NCBI GenBank assembly: GCA_963793825.1
Contig: CAWCBE010000011.1
Coordinates: 97,609 to 161,608 of the forward strand
Source: RYN-230 sp963793825
GTDB taxonomy: Bacteria > Actinomycetota > Actinomycetes > Streptosporangiales > Streptosporangiaceae
DNA: 64,000 bases
Direction of reading: 5' to 3'
The stretch's first letter is position 1, and each line of letters opens with the position of its first letter. Below, in pieces: positions 17,568 to 25,599 of this stretch. Under the pieces are notes generated by a model. It had not been told where the DNA came from, searched no databases, and worked only from the letters and a program-made list of their open reading frames with translations. The translations under genes and the position numbers were made by a program.

Positions 17568-17921
17568 TCAGCCCCCGGTGCCGCCGAGCACCGGCCGCAC
17601 CTCGACCGGGAGCGTGGTCGCCGCGGAGAATTTACGGGCCCACTCCAGCGCCGCGTCCAGGTCGGGCGCGGTGATCACGACGAACCCGCCCAGGTACTCT
17701 TTTCCTTCGATGAACGGCCCGTCCGTGACGATCATCTCGCCCTGGCGGTCCCGGACCACGGTGGCGGTGTCCGGCGGGTGCAGCCGGCCGGTGAAGACCC
17801 AGGCCCCGGCGGCTATGAGGTCCGCGTTCCAGGCGGCGACCTTCTCCATGATCGGCCCCAGCACCTCGGGCGGGGGCGGGTCTCCGGCTGGCTGGTACAT
17901 GCTCAGCAGGTACTGCTGCAT
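17568..17921 (-). CDS. YCII/DGPF-domain protein, partner of the ECF sigma factor
   Basis: A 117-aa YCII-related (DGPF) protein: MQQYLLSMYQPAGD, IAAGAWVFTGRLHPPDTATVVR, DGPFIEGKEYLGGFVVITAPDLDAALEWA. The start is placed at the ATG of MQQYLL, 12 bases downstream of a GGAGGA; an upstream in-frame extension is Arg-rich and non-homologous. DGPF genes are the conserved partner of ECF42 sigma factors, and here the sigma gene follows after 2 bases. The molecular role of DGPF proteins is not established. Confidence 0.9.
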   Translation of the reverse strand: MQQYLLSMYQPAGDPPPPEVLGPIMEKVAAWNADLIAAGAWVFTGRLHPPDTATVVRDRQGEMIVTDGPFIEGKEYLGGFVVITAPDLDAALEWARKFSAATTLPVEVRPVLGGTGG

Positions 17922-18037
17922 CGGTGTCCTCCTCGGCGTGCCGCGTGACCGGCAGGTCAGCGTCTCACCAGCTACACGAACGGCGGCCCGCCTTCTCGAC
18001 ATGCCCGCCGCCCGGCCGCGAAATCTTCCAGTCGGCT

Positions 18038-18073
18038 GACAACCAGGGGTTGACTCGACAACCAGGGGTTGTC
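18038..18073. promoter_or_regulatory. Double palindromic operator upstream of the small HTH gene
   Basis: Two direct copies of GACAACCAGGGGTTG lie at 18038 and 18057, 19 bp apart (about two helical turns). Each is itself a palindrome: CAACC-AGG-GGTTG in both, extended to GACAACCAGGGGTTGTC (perfect 7-3-7) in the second. They overlap the -35/-10 elements of the 18085 gene, so a protein bound here would block transcription. The obvious candidate is the HTH protein itself. Confidence 0.7.
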
Positions 18074-18078
18074 ACAAT
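18050..18078 (+). promoter_or_regulatory. Promoter of the small HTH gene, probably giving a leaderless mRNA
   Basis: TTGACT (18050-18055) and CACAAT (18073-18078) are separated by 17 bases, close to a vegetative promoter. The ATG at 18085 begins 7 bases after the -10, so transcription should start at or within a base or two of the start codon. Confidence 0.55.
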
Positions 18079-18084
18079 GAGGGC

Positions 18085-18303
18085 ATGGCGACACAGGGAC
18101 AGGGTGGCGGGCACCAGGAGACGTTCGACCGGATCCGCGCGGTCCGGGCCCAGGCCATCGAGCACACCCGGATCGCCCGGCGGCTGGCGGTCGAGCGCCG
18201 GGACCTCATGCGCGAACTCCTTGACGCAGGCTTCTCGCAGGCCGACATCGCCCGGGAACTGGGAGTGACGCGGCAGGCCATTCAGAAGATGCTCGCCTGC
18301 TGA
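18085..18303 (+). CDS. Small helix-turn-helix DNA-binding protein
   Basis: A 72-aa protein. The C-terminal half carries a Trp-repressor/Xre-like HTH (LLDAGFSQADIARELGVTRQAIQKML, ~47-71); the N-terminal half is a charged helix (RIRAVRAQAIEHTRIARRLAVERRD). There is no other domain. No Shine-Dalgarno is visible, and the -10 lies 7 bases before the ATG, so it is likely leaderless. The double palindrome over the promoter argues for autoregulation. Neighbours do not reveal a wider regulon. Confidence 0.8.
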   Translation: MATQGQGGGHQETFDRIRAVRAQAIEHTRIARRLAVERRDLMRELLDAGFSQADIARELGVTRQAIQKMLAC

Positions 18304-18613
18304 CCGGCCCGCCGCATCCTGGGCCGGCCGGGCGGGCCAGCACGGTCCTGCTAGTCTGGTCAAGGTCAAATTCCGGTTAAATGTCCACGATGGCGCGATT
18401 GCCCGGGCCTGCTGCGGCCAGTGCCTGAGGGCCAACTCAGCGCAAATGTTCAGCTAACCCGGCGTGGGGTACCTGAATGCCGCCCTAGGCTGGTTGTGGC
18501 CCAGCTAGCCGGGGCTTGCCGCCCAGGCATCCCGGGGGAGCCCGGCACCGGCGCGCGGCATGCCTGGGCTTCCGGGGAACCACGAAGCTTTCGCCAGTGG
18601 AGGTGCGGCCCAC
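18304..18613. other. Intergenic region, no gene seen
   Basis: About 310 bases between the HTH gene and the glycosyltransferase gene. Frames here look non-coding (no family similarity, Cys/Arg/Pro-rich translations). GGAGGTG at 18599-18605 is the ribosome binding site of the next gene. Confidence 0.5.
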
Positions 18614-20062
18614 GTGACACAGGTGTCCCCCCACCCGGCAGACCCGCCTGGATCGGTAGGGTCGGCCGGGCGGACAAGGACGCCTGGACCGCTGGACCGT
18701 GAGGGGCCACCGGGGCCGATCGAGCGGCTGATGAGCACGCTCATCCGTCGGCTCGCCTGGAGCCGGCTGGCTAACCCCAAGGTCGCCGTCACCCTGTCCG
18801 GCGCCGGGCTGCTGCTGGGCATGCTGCTCGGCGCGACCTCGCCGAACGCCGAGACCATCGGGGTCCGGCTGCCGCTGTCGCTGTTCCCGTCGCTGGTCCA
18901 CCAGACCGTGCTGGCCAGCCTGATGCTTTACAGCAGCCTGATCCTGGCCTGCCTGGGGCTGGCCGGGATGATGTGGGCGCACAGCCAGGGCTGGCGGCCC
19001 AACCCGCGGCACCTGCTACTGGCCAGCGCGGTCATCGTCGGGATCATGGTGTGCCTGACCCCGGTCGGCTCCTCGGACGTGGCCAGCTACGCGGCCTACG
19101 GCCGGATCGCCGCCCAGGGCGGCAACCCCTACACCACCGGCCCGCAGGCGTGGGGCGACCCGGCGTACACCAACGCGGTCGGCACCATGTGGAAGAACCA
19201 GCCGTCCGTGTACGGCCCGGTGGCCACGCTGTTCCAGGCCTTCGCCGCCGCCATCGGCCGGGGTGACGTCAACACCACCGTGTGGGTCTGGATGATCCTC
19301 AACGGGCTGGTGTTCATCGGCGTCGGCGTGCTGCTCCTGCTGACCTCCGACGACCCGGTGCGGGCCACGCTGTTCTGGACCGCGAACCCGGTGCTGATCC
19401 TGGCCCTGGTCAGCGGCGGCCACCTGGACACCTTCGTCGCCGCCGCGGCGATCTGCGCCATCCAGGTGGCCCGCAAGATGCCGTCTGCCTGGGGTGACGT
19501 CCTGGTCGGCGTGCTGATCGGCCTCGGCACCGGGGTGAAGATCTATGCCGTCCTCATCGGGGTGGGACTGGCCTGGCCGCTGCTGCAGCGCCGGGAATGG
19601 CGCCGGGTGGCGGTGATGGCCGGGGCGACGCTGCTGACCCTGGTCATCCAGTACAGCTTCTACGGCCTCGGCGCCCTGAAGCCGCTGTTCGGCGGGCTGG
19701 CACTGATCACGCCGCCCTCGCCATGGTCGGTCTTCAGGCTGGCCGAGCTATGGGGAGCCCATTACCCCAACCCCACCATCACCATGATCATCTCTATCCT
19801 GTGGCCGATCGCCCTGCTCGTGGTGGCCTGGCTGGTGTATCAGCGGATCTCCGCGGACCAGCCGCGCGAGGTGGTCGCCCCGTTCGCGCTGACCTTCGCC
19901 TGGATCCTGGTCGCCCCGTGGGTGTTCGCCTGGTACACGGCGGTGGCCTGGGCCGCGCTGACCCAGGTGCCGCGGAACCGGATGACCCGCTGGCTCACTA
20001 TCGTGACCGTCTTCCTGGCGCTCTGCCTGTCCAGTGGCGGCCACGCGGTCCCGGGAACCTGA
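18614..20062 (+). CDS. Polytopic membrane glycosyltransferase, MptB/GT87-like alpha-mannosyltransferase
   Basis: A 482-aa membrane protein with about 11-13 hydrophobic segments. The segment PVGSSDVASYAAYGRIAAQGGNPYT is the acidic loop-1 signature of polyprenyl-phosphomannose-dependent mannosyltransferases (MptA/MptB, GT-C fold), which extend lipomannan or related glycans outside the membrane. SGGHLDTFVAAAA and GVKIYAVLIGVGLAWPL also fit. GTG start chosen because GGAGGTG lies 8 bases upstream; about 18 further codons upstream are open but lack a better site. It is followed after 40 bases by another membrane-protein gene on the same strand. Confidence 0.82.
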   Translation: MTQVSPHPADPPGSVGSAGRTRTPGPLDREGPPGPIERLMSTLIRRLAWSRLANPKVAVTLSGAGLLLGMLLGATSPNAETIGVRLPLSLFPSLVHQTVLASLMLYSSLILACLGLAGMMWAHSQGWRPNPRHLLLASAVIVGIMVCLTPVGSSDVASYAAYGRIAAQGGNPYTTGPQAWGDPAYTNAVGTMWKNQPSVYGPVATLFQAFAAAIGRGDVNTTVWVWMILNGLVFIGVGVLLLLTSDDPVRATLFWTANPVLILALVSGGHLDTFVAAAAICAIQVARKMPSAWGDVLVGVLIGLGTGVKIYAVLIGVGLAWPLLQRREWRRVAVMAGATLLTLVIQYSFYGLGALKPLFGGLALITPPSPWSVFRLAELWGAHYPNPTITMIISILWPIALLVVAWLVYQRISADQPREVVAPFALTFAWILVAPWVFAWYTAVAWAALTQVPRNRMTRWLTIVTVFLALCLSSGGHAVPGT

Positions 20063-20102
20063 TGCGGCCGTTCTCCCGCCTGTCTCGTGACGGGCCCGGG
20101 CG

Positions 20103-21611
20103 GTGAAGCCCGCCGCCGTCGATGTCCAGCCGGGGCAGGCCCCGCGCCCGGCCACGGCCGGCTGGTCGGTGGCCCGGGTCACCAGGCTGCCCGCGCCGTG
20201 GGCCCGGGCCGGCGTGGCGCGGCGGCACTGGCTGGCCATCGTGCTGCTCGCCGCCGGGCTGGTGCTCCGGGTGCTCACCCAGCTCGCCTACCGCCCCGCG
20301 CTGTTCTACATCGACACCGAGCGGTACCTGTACAACGCCGACGGGATGGACCCGGTCGGCTACAAGGGGCCGCTGAAGGCCATCCTGTTCGTGGCCAATT
20401 TCGATGCGGTGGCCGCGGTCCAGCACCTGCTCGGCCTGGCCATGGCCGTGCTCCTCTACCTGCTGCTGCTCCGCCGCGGCGTGTCCCGCTGGCTGGCCGC
20501 GCTGGCCATCGCCCCGGTCCTGCTCGACGCCTACCAGCTGCAGAACGAGCAGAGCGTCATGCCCGGCACCTGGTTCGAGGCGCTGATCGTGGCCGGGCTG
20601 GCCATCCTGCTGTGGCGCCCGGCGGCCGGCTGGCGGCGGGTCGTGGCGGCCGGCGTCGTGCTGGGTGCCTCGGCCACCGTGGCCCAGGTTGGCGAGGCGC
20701 TGATCCTGCCCGGGGTGATCTACCTGCTCGTGGCGGGCGGCGGCGGGCGGGCCGCGCTGGGTAAGGCGGCGGCGTTCTGCGCCGCGTTCGCGCTGCCCAT
20801 CCTGGCCTACTGCACCGTCTCCTACCTGGTGGCCGGGGAGTTCTTCCTGTCGCACACCGGTGTCACCTCGTTCTACGGCCGGACCGCGGCGGCGGTGGAC
20901 TGCGCCACGATCAAGCTCACGCCCGCCGAGCGGGGCATGTGCCCGGATCCCGCGCAGCAGGCCCACGGGCCGGACTGGCTGGAGTACGGCGACGGGTCGC
21001 CGATCGCGCCGTACTACGCTCACCTGCCGCGAGCCGAAGTGGACAGCCTGCTCTCCGACTTCAATCACCGGGTGCTGACCCAGCAGCCGCTGTCGCTGAT
21101 CCGCGCCTACGGCCGGGATGTGGTGAAGCTGTTCGCGCTGACCCGGGACACCAGCCCGGGCGACACTCCCATCTCCCGGTGGCAGTTCCAGACCTCCTTC
21201 CCGTACTTCCCGGCGCATGCCTCCGAGGGAGTCATCGACACCGCAGTGGGACGTTATGGGGGAGGGACGCCGGCCGTGTGGCGGCCGGCCGCGACCTTCC
21301 TGCGGGCCTACCAGCTCGACGGGGGTTACACCCCCGGGCCGCTGCTGTTGCTGGTCACGGTGGCCGGGGCGGCGGGATCGCTGACCCTGGCCCGGCGCCG
21401 GTGGCGGGCGGACCCGGGGACGCGCCAGCTCGCCCTGGCCTGCCTGCTGTTCACCGTCTCGGGCGCGGCGGTGCTGCTCGTCTCCGACCTGTTCGAGTTC
21501 TCCTGGCGGTACCAGCTCCCGGCCCTGGTCACGCTGGTGCCGGGGGGCATGCTCGGCCTCGCCGTCCTGGTGCGGCTGGCCCGGCGGCCGCCGGCCGCGC
21601 CTGCCGACTGA
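20103..21611 (+). CDS. Polytopic membrane protein, glycosyltransferase-like
   Basis: A 502-aa integral membrane protein. An N-terminal cytoplasmic tail (~1-40) is followed by a first TM segment (HWLAIVLLAAGLVLRVL), a loop with YIDTERYLYNADGMDPVGYKGPLKAIL, about 8-10 more TM segments and a large extracytoplasmic loop (~250-360, with two Cys in AVDCATIKL and GMCPDPAQ). The loop-1 acidic pair (DTE) and overall layout resemble GT-C/GT39-type dolichyl-phosphate sugar transferases, but I do not recognise a specific family. The 40-bp gap after the mannosyltransferase gene suggests co-transcription and a role in the same glycan. Confidence 0.7.
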   Translation: MKPAAVDVQPGQAPRPATAGWSVARVTRLPAPWARAGVARRHWLAIVLLAAGLVLRVLTQLAYRPALFYIDTERYLYNADGMDPVGYKGPLKAILFVANFDAVAAVQHLLGLAMAVLLYLLLLRRGVSRWLAALAIAPVLLDAYQLQNEQSVMPGTWFEALIVAGLAILLWRPAAGWRRVVAAGVVLGASATVAQVGEALILPGVIYLLVAGGGGRAALGKAAAFCAAFALPILAYCTVSYLVAGEFFLSHTGVTSFYGRTAAAVDCATIKLTPAERGMCPDPAQQAHGPDWLEYGDGSPIAPYYAHLPRAEVDSLLSDFNHRVLTQQPLSLIRAYGRDVVKLFALTRDTSPGDTPISRWQFQTSFPYFPAHASEGVIDTAVGRYGGGTPAVWRPAATFLRAYQLDGGYTPGPLLLLVTVAGAAGSLTLARRRWRADPGTRQLALACLLFTVSGAAVLLVSDLFEFSWRYQLPALVTLVPGGMLGLAVLVRLARRPPAAPAD

Positions 21612-21712
21612 ATAGCGGCCGCACCGCGCACCCGGGCGGCCGGGGCAGTGAACTTTTCACGGGGCTCAGGTAGTCGTGTAGGTCAACGTACAGAGCTGAC
21701 CGCGGAGGTGCG

Positions 21713-22225
21713 GTGGACGCCGAGCCCTGGGGATTTGCGGACTTCGTGGTGGCCCGCGAACGCGCGCTGCAGCGGACCGCGTGGCTGCTGACCGGCGACT
21801 GGCCGCTGGCCGAGGACCTGGTCCAGACGGCCCTGGCCCGGTCCTGGCCCCGCTGGGAGCGGATCAGGCGGCGTGACGACCCGGAGATCTACGTGCGCCG
21901 GGTCATGGTCAACACCTGGGCGACCTGGAGCCGCCGCCGGTGGCGCGGCGAGCGGGCCACGGGCACCGTGCCGGACTGCCCCGGCCCGGCCGACATGGCG
22001 GCCGAGCTGGCCCTGCGGCTGGCTGTGCAACGCGCGCTCGGGTCGCTGACCACCCGGCAGCGGGCGGTCCTCGTGCTGCGGGTCTTCGACGACCTGCCCG
22101 AGGCGCAGGTGGCCCAGGTGCTGAACTGCGCGACCGGGACGGTCAAGAGCACGATGGCGCGGGCGCTGGCGAAGTTGCGGGAGGATTCCCGGCTGGCCGA
22201 GCTGATGGAGCGGGAGGCCCGGTGA
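21713..22225 (+). CDS. SigE-family ECF RNA polymerase sigma factor
   Basis: A 170-aa SigE-type ECF factor: FADFVVARERALQRTAWLLTGDWPLAEDLVQTALARSWPRW (sigma2) and LGSLTTRQRAVLVLRVFDDLPEAQVAQVLNCATGTVKSTMARALAKLRE (sigma4). Length is typical for this actinomycete group. GTG start with GGAGG 4-8 bases upstream. The stop overlaps the GTG of the next gene (GTGA), so it is translationally coupled to its membrane partner. Confidence 0.92.
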   Translation: MDAEPWGFADFVVARERALQRTAWLLTGDWPLAEDLVQTALARSWPRWERIRRRDDPEIYVRRVMVNTWATWSRRRWRGERATGTVPDCPGPADMAAELALRLAVQRALGSLTTRQRAVLVLRVFDDLPEAQVAQVLNCATGTVKSTMARALAKLREDSRLAELMEREAR

Positions 22226-23436
22226 GTGACCAGATCAGCCGGTTGCGTGAGCTGCTGAGCTCGGCCGCCGGTGACCCGCCCGGTGAGGTGACCGCCGAGG
22301 CGGTGCGCCGCCGGGTGGCCCGGCGGAGGGTGCGGGAGTACCTGGCGGCGGGGATCACCGCCGTGCTGCTGGCCGGCCTGGGCGTGGCCGTGTCGGCGGC
22401 GTCCCGCGGTGCCCAGGCCCCGTTGAGCGGCGGGCGGCTGCCCGCCGGTGTGCCCCGCTACTACGTCCAGCAGGGAGTCAGCCAGGCGCCGCCGGCGGTG
22501 ACCGTGGTGCGGTCCACCGTGACCGGCACAGTGAAGGCCACTGTCCGGTGTCCCTGGGGGCAGCCGGGTCCCGGCGGCGCGGCACCGGTGGCCGCGGAGC
22601 ATGAGACGTTCTTCATGGCCTGCCAGAAGACCATCCGGCACGGCACGGTGGTCAGCGCCTCGCGGGTCTACCGGTTCCGGCTCACCGGCTCGGGCCGCAT
22701 CGGGGGCTACGACCTGGTGCCGGGCGGTTCGTTCGACGGGCTCGACGTGACTGGGCTGGCTGCCTCCGCGACCGGTGCCGAGATCGCGGCGGCCATCGTG
22801 CCCGGCGGGGCCGCCGGGGCATCGGTGGCGGCCGACGTCGCGGTCATCAATACCCGCAGCGGGGCCCGGGCGATGTGGACGGCCAGTAAGCCGGTGCGCG
22901 AGAAGGTGACCTTCCCGGTGGGGGACATGTCCCTGACGGCGGACGGGCGGGAGCTGGTATTCCTCGCCTCCCCACGGTGCCCGCTGGGCAAGTGCAGGCC
23001 CACCGGCCAGGGGGAGGAGGTGCGGGCGGTCAGCCCCGCGGCCCGCGGCGGGCGGCTGGACAGCAGCCGGGTCCTGGTCCGGCAGGTCACGCTCGGCTCG
23101 CTGGCCAGCAGTTACCTCGACGGTGCCCTGATAACCCCGGATGGGGCGAACGTCGATGTGCTGGACATGGTGAGCAAGCCGCGACCGCCGTTTGGCACGA
23201 CCGTGTCGGTGATCCAGGTCTCGGCGGCCACGGGCCGGCCGGTGCGGGTTCTCTACCGGGTGGGGACGGGCGACGGCTTCACCTTCCGGTTCTTCGGCGC
23301 GGACCCGTCCCGGCGTTACCTGCTGCTCAACGTGGGCCCGGCCAGCGGGTCGCTGGCCAACGGCTGGATCGACGATGGGCGGCTGGTTCCGCTGACCCCC
23401 GCGGACGGCAGCAACGTCTTCTACGAGAGCTGGTAG
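22222..23436 (+). CDS. Membrane-anchored partner of the SigE-type sigma factor (anti-sigma-like)
   Basis: A 404-aa protein: a short cytoplasmic N-terminus (ISRLRELLSSAAGDPPGEVTAEAVRRRVARRR), one TM helix (~45-62, EYLAAGITAVLLAGLGVAVSAA), then ~340 extracytoplasmic residues rich in beta strands (DMSLTADGRELVFLA, FTFRFFGADPSRRYLLLNV), suggesting a propeller-like fold. This layout and the coupled GTGA start fit the membrane partners that follow SigE-family sigma genes and probably hold the sigma factor inactive. No zinc-binding anti-sigma (ZAS) HxxxCxxC motif is present. Confidence 0.78.
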   Translation: MSDQISRLRELLSSAAGDPPGEVTAEAVRRRVARRRVREYLAAGITAVLLAGLGVAVSAASRGAQAPLSGGRLPAGVPRYYVQQGVSQAPPAVTVVRSTVTGTVKATVRCPWGQPGPGGAAPVAAEHETFFMACQKTIRHGTVVSASRVYRFRLTGSGRIGGYDLVPGGSFDGLDVTGLAASATGAEIAAAIVPGGAAGASVAADVAVINTRSGARAMWTASKPVREKVTFPVGDMSLTADGRELVFLASPRCPLGKCRPTGQGEEVRAVSPAARGGRLDSSRVLVRQVTLGSLASSYLDGALITPDGANVDVLDMVSKPRPPFGTTVSVIQVSAATGRPVRVLYRVGTGDGFTFRFFGADPSRRYLLLNVGPASGSLANGWIDDGRLVPLTPADGSNVFYESW

Positions 23437-23454
23437 GACGGCGTAGCCGGGGCG

Positions 23455-23832
23455 TTACGCTGCGCTGCTACGGCTATCCGGAAGCCCGGCTGCTAGCTCG
23501 GCCTGCGGGCTCGCGCTGCTGCGCCGCCAGGTCAAGGCCACGGTGAAGTTGGCTCTGGTGCCGACCGCGGCGATGAACGCCCCGGCCTCCGCATGCAGGT
23601 CCAGGCCGAACTCAACATGCACCTCATCAGGAGCCTCGGCCAGCGAACGCAACTGCGCAATGACGCCCTCCACTGCGGGCCGAACGTGGCCGACAGCCTC
23701 TTCGAAGCTCTGCCGCGCCCGCTCAACGACGTCAACGCCGCGCTGGCCCCGCATCGCCGGGCCTGTCTGCCCCGACACCTCGACCAGCACCGAACCGCCC
23801 GCCGCCAGCGGGAATTCGACCAACTGCGCCAT
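23455..23832 (-). CDS. Trypco1-type protein (CU044_2847 family)
   Basis: A 125-aa protein: MAQLVEFPLAAGGSVLVEV, RARQSFEEAVGHVRPAVEGV, VEFGLDLHAEAGAFIAAVGTRANFTVALTWRR. This is the trypsin-co-occurring domain 1 pattern (beta strand, long helix, VEFGxxLxAEAGA, ANFxVxLTWRR), found beside trypsin-like and CHAT proteases in actinomycete conflict systems. ATG chosen over an upstream GTG because GGAGGA sits 9 bases before it. It is divergent from the four-gene CHAT operon and shares a 141-bp control region; the likely role is as a regulatory or adaptor part of that system. The last ~20 residues vary in the family. Confidence 0.82.
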   Translation of the reverse strand: MAQLVEFPLAAGGSVLVEVSGQTGPAMRGQRGVDVVERARQSFEEAVGHVRPAVEGVIAQLRSLAEAPDEVHVEFGLDLHAEAGAFIAAVGTRANFTVALTWRRSSASPQAELAAGLPDSRSSAA

Positions 23833-23973
23833 CGCGGCCACTCCTCCCGAGTGTTGCCGGGCCGTTCCGGGCGGCCCAGTGCCCGGGCGCCACGTTACAA
23901 CTCTGGACAGAAATGACCCAACAGTGAGAATGAGTCATGAGGGCCTGCGCATGCCCGCAAGGCCGCAGAGGAG
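23833..23973. promoter_or_regulatory. Divergent control region of the Trypco1 gene and the CHAT operon
   Basis: 141 bases hold promoters for both directions. It is AT-richer than the flanks (GAATGAGTCATGAG around 23926-23940). No clear inverted repeat was found. GAGGAG directly before the ATG at 23974 serves the operon's first gene. Confidence 0.4.
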
Positions 23974-25578
23974 ATGGCTGACTTGCCAGCTGGAGATCCC
24001 GCCCGGCCGGAACCGCCCAGTGCCATAGGGAACGGGCGAGCCGCGGATGCCCCAGGGGAATCACCGGACGCGGTACCCATCTGGCGTGTGTGGTTTGACC
24101 GGATATCACGCCTGATCAGTTCGCTGCGCTTCATTCTTGGCATCGGGATGATGCGCGCGTCAGGGCCGCCAAGTTACTCGCCGGACGGTGATGAGCCGCT
24201 CTACTCCCGCGCCGTCCTGGAGGGCGTCAAGATCGAGGAGCATTACCGCTACGAGCAGGAGATATCCCTCAACCGGCATAGCGAGATGTCCGCGGCTCCG
24301 GCTGGGAAGATAGAAATAAGGCTGCCGTATGACGGGGACGAGTACTTCACCAGGCAGGCGTACGCCGACATCACCCGAATCTATGATCAGGTACACGGCG
24401 AGACTCATGCCATCGTCGGGCATCTGGCGCTCAGCGGGTACGGGCATACGGATCTCGACCGCCTATTAGGCCTCAGCGAGACCTATGGCTCGATCCCAAT
24501 CCGGGTACCTATCCTATCCGGCCTCGGTAAGGCAGGCCCGGAGTACCTGATCGCGGACCGCAGCGTCCGTGTCTTGAGTTGCGAATATAAGCCGGAGACC
24601 AGCTGGGTGAAAGTGCGGCCTATTAACGTCCGTATCGATCTGCTCGATCCGGACAGCTCGGGGAGCTATGGCTCGGCCGGCACCACCGGGGATATCACCG
24701 GGCAGGTGACCTTCCGGCCAGAGTTGCTGCTCAGCATGACGGTTGACGTGCACGTTTCCGGTGCGGCGCAGGACGAGTTGCCCGCCGAGGTAACAAAAGT
24801 AACTGTTTCCTGGCCGACTATCACTTCCCTGAGATTCCTGAACCTGAAGGTGAACGGCAAGGATCATCCGGTCAGGTACAACCCGGAGGGCCGCTGCCTC
24901 GAGTGGTCCAACGTTACGATGGCCAAAGTTCATGATTCAATGGTCGGGGGAATGTGCGCTTACACCAGCGGCCGGATGGAGCTGTCCATACCGCAGCCGG
25001 GTGAGCTCTATCAGGAGCAGAGCCTCGAAGGCACAGCCGAGGTAAAGCTCGGCAAACTTCTCTCCGGCGTTGAGGCAAGACTGTACAGCGCAGCTGGAAC
25101 TGCGCAGCGCCGGCCTGAGCTGGAACTGCGGACTCACCTGGAGACCAAGTTCAGCCTGATCCTAGACGACGAGTTCGCGAAGCGAGTGCTCCGGCCGTAC
25201 CAGCACCTTCACTTTGATGAAGTCGTTCCCAGTGAAATGCGGATAAGTGACATCAAGATTGCCCTGGAGAACCTGGGCTTCATCGTGGATGATCCGCATC
25301 CGGAAGCTGGCATTGAGGGGCGCTGGCTGCTGGCGCACCGATACGAAGGCCCGGACCAGATGCAGCTCGATCTCTATGTGCAGGGTATTCCCTACCAGGC
25401 CAGGCGTGACTCGCGCCTGCCGGGCGGGCTTACGTACCGGAGCAACCTTGAGAGCGGGGAGATACGGATCTACGTGCGCGGTCAGTTGCCCAGGAACAGC
25501 CAGCCGGTGATTCATGAGATCAACGCATTGCGCAGGGCGCTCCGTGAGCGCTTCGACCACTTGCCAGCTCGGCGATGA
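23974..25578 (+). CDS. Unrecognised 534-aa protein A of the CHAT operon
   Basis: First gene of the operon; ATG with GAGGAG just upstream. I recognise no family. Residues ~35-60 (IWRVWFDRISRLISSLRFILGIGMM) form an amphipathic or weakly hydrophobic helix; the rest is soluble and strand-rich (VTFRPELLLSMTVDVHVSG, VSWPTITSLRFLNLKVNGKDHPV). The last ~150 residues (from THLETKFSLIL to the RRALRERFDHL end) resemble the penultimate region of protein B: a TH-(V/L)-(F/L) strand, an (I/V)xxALxxxG helix, an R-W-A-RY-G strand pair and a C-terminal ER/RR helix. Codon use is atypical, including a rare TTA at codon 165. The 21-bp gap to B implies co-transcription. Confidence 0.8.
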   Translation: MADLPAGDPARPEPPSAIGNGRAADAPGESPDAVPIWRVWFDRISRLISSLRFILGIGMMRASGPPSYSPDGDEPLYSRAVLEGVKIEEHYRYEQEISLNRHSEMSAAPAGKIEIRLPYDGDEYFTRQAYADITRIYDQVHGETHAIVGHLALSGYGHTDLDRLLGLSETYGSIPIRVPILSGLGKAGPEYLIADRSVRVLSCEYKPETSWVKVRPINVRIDLLDPDSSGSYGSAGTTGDITGQVTFRPELLLSMTVDVHVSGAAQDELPAEVTKVTVSWPTITSLRFLNLKVNGKDHPVRYNPEGRCLEWSNVTMAKVHDSMVGGMCAYTSGRMELSIPQPGELYQEQSLEGTAEVKLGKLLSGVEARLYSAAGTAQRRPELELRTHLETKFSLILDDEFAKRVLRPYQHLHFDEVVPSEMRISDIKIALENLGFIVDDPHPEAGIEGRWLLAHRYEGPDQMQLDLYVQGIPYQARRDSRLPGGLTYRSNLESGEIRIYVRGQLPRNSQPVIHEINALRRALRERFDHLPARR

Positions 25579-25599
25579 CCAAAAACCGGAGGGCGGGTC

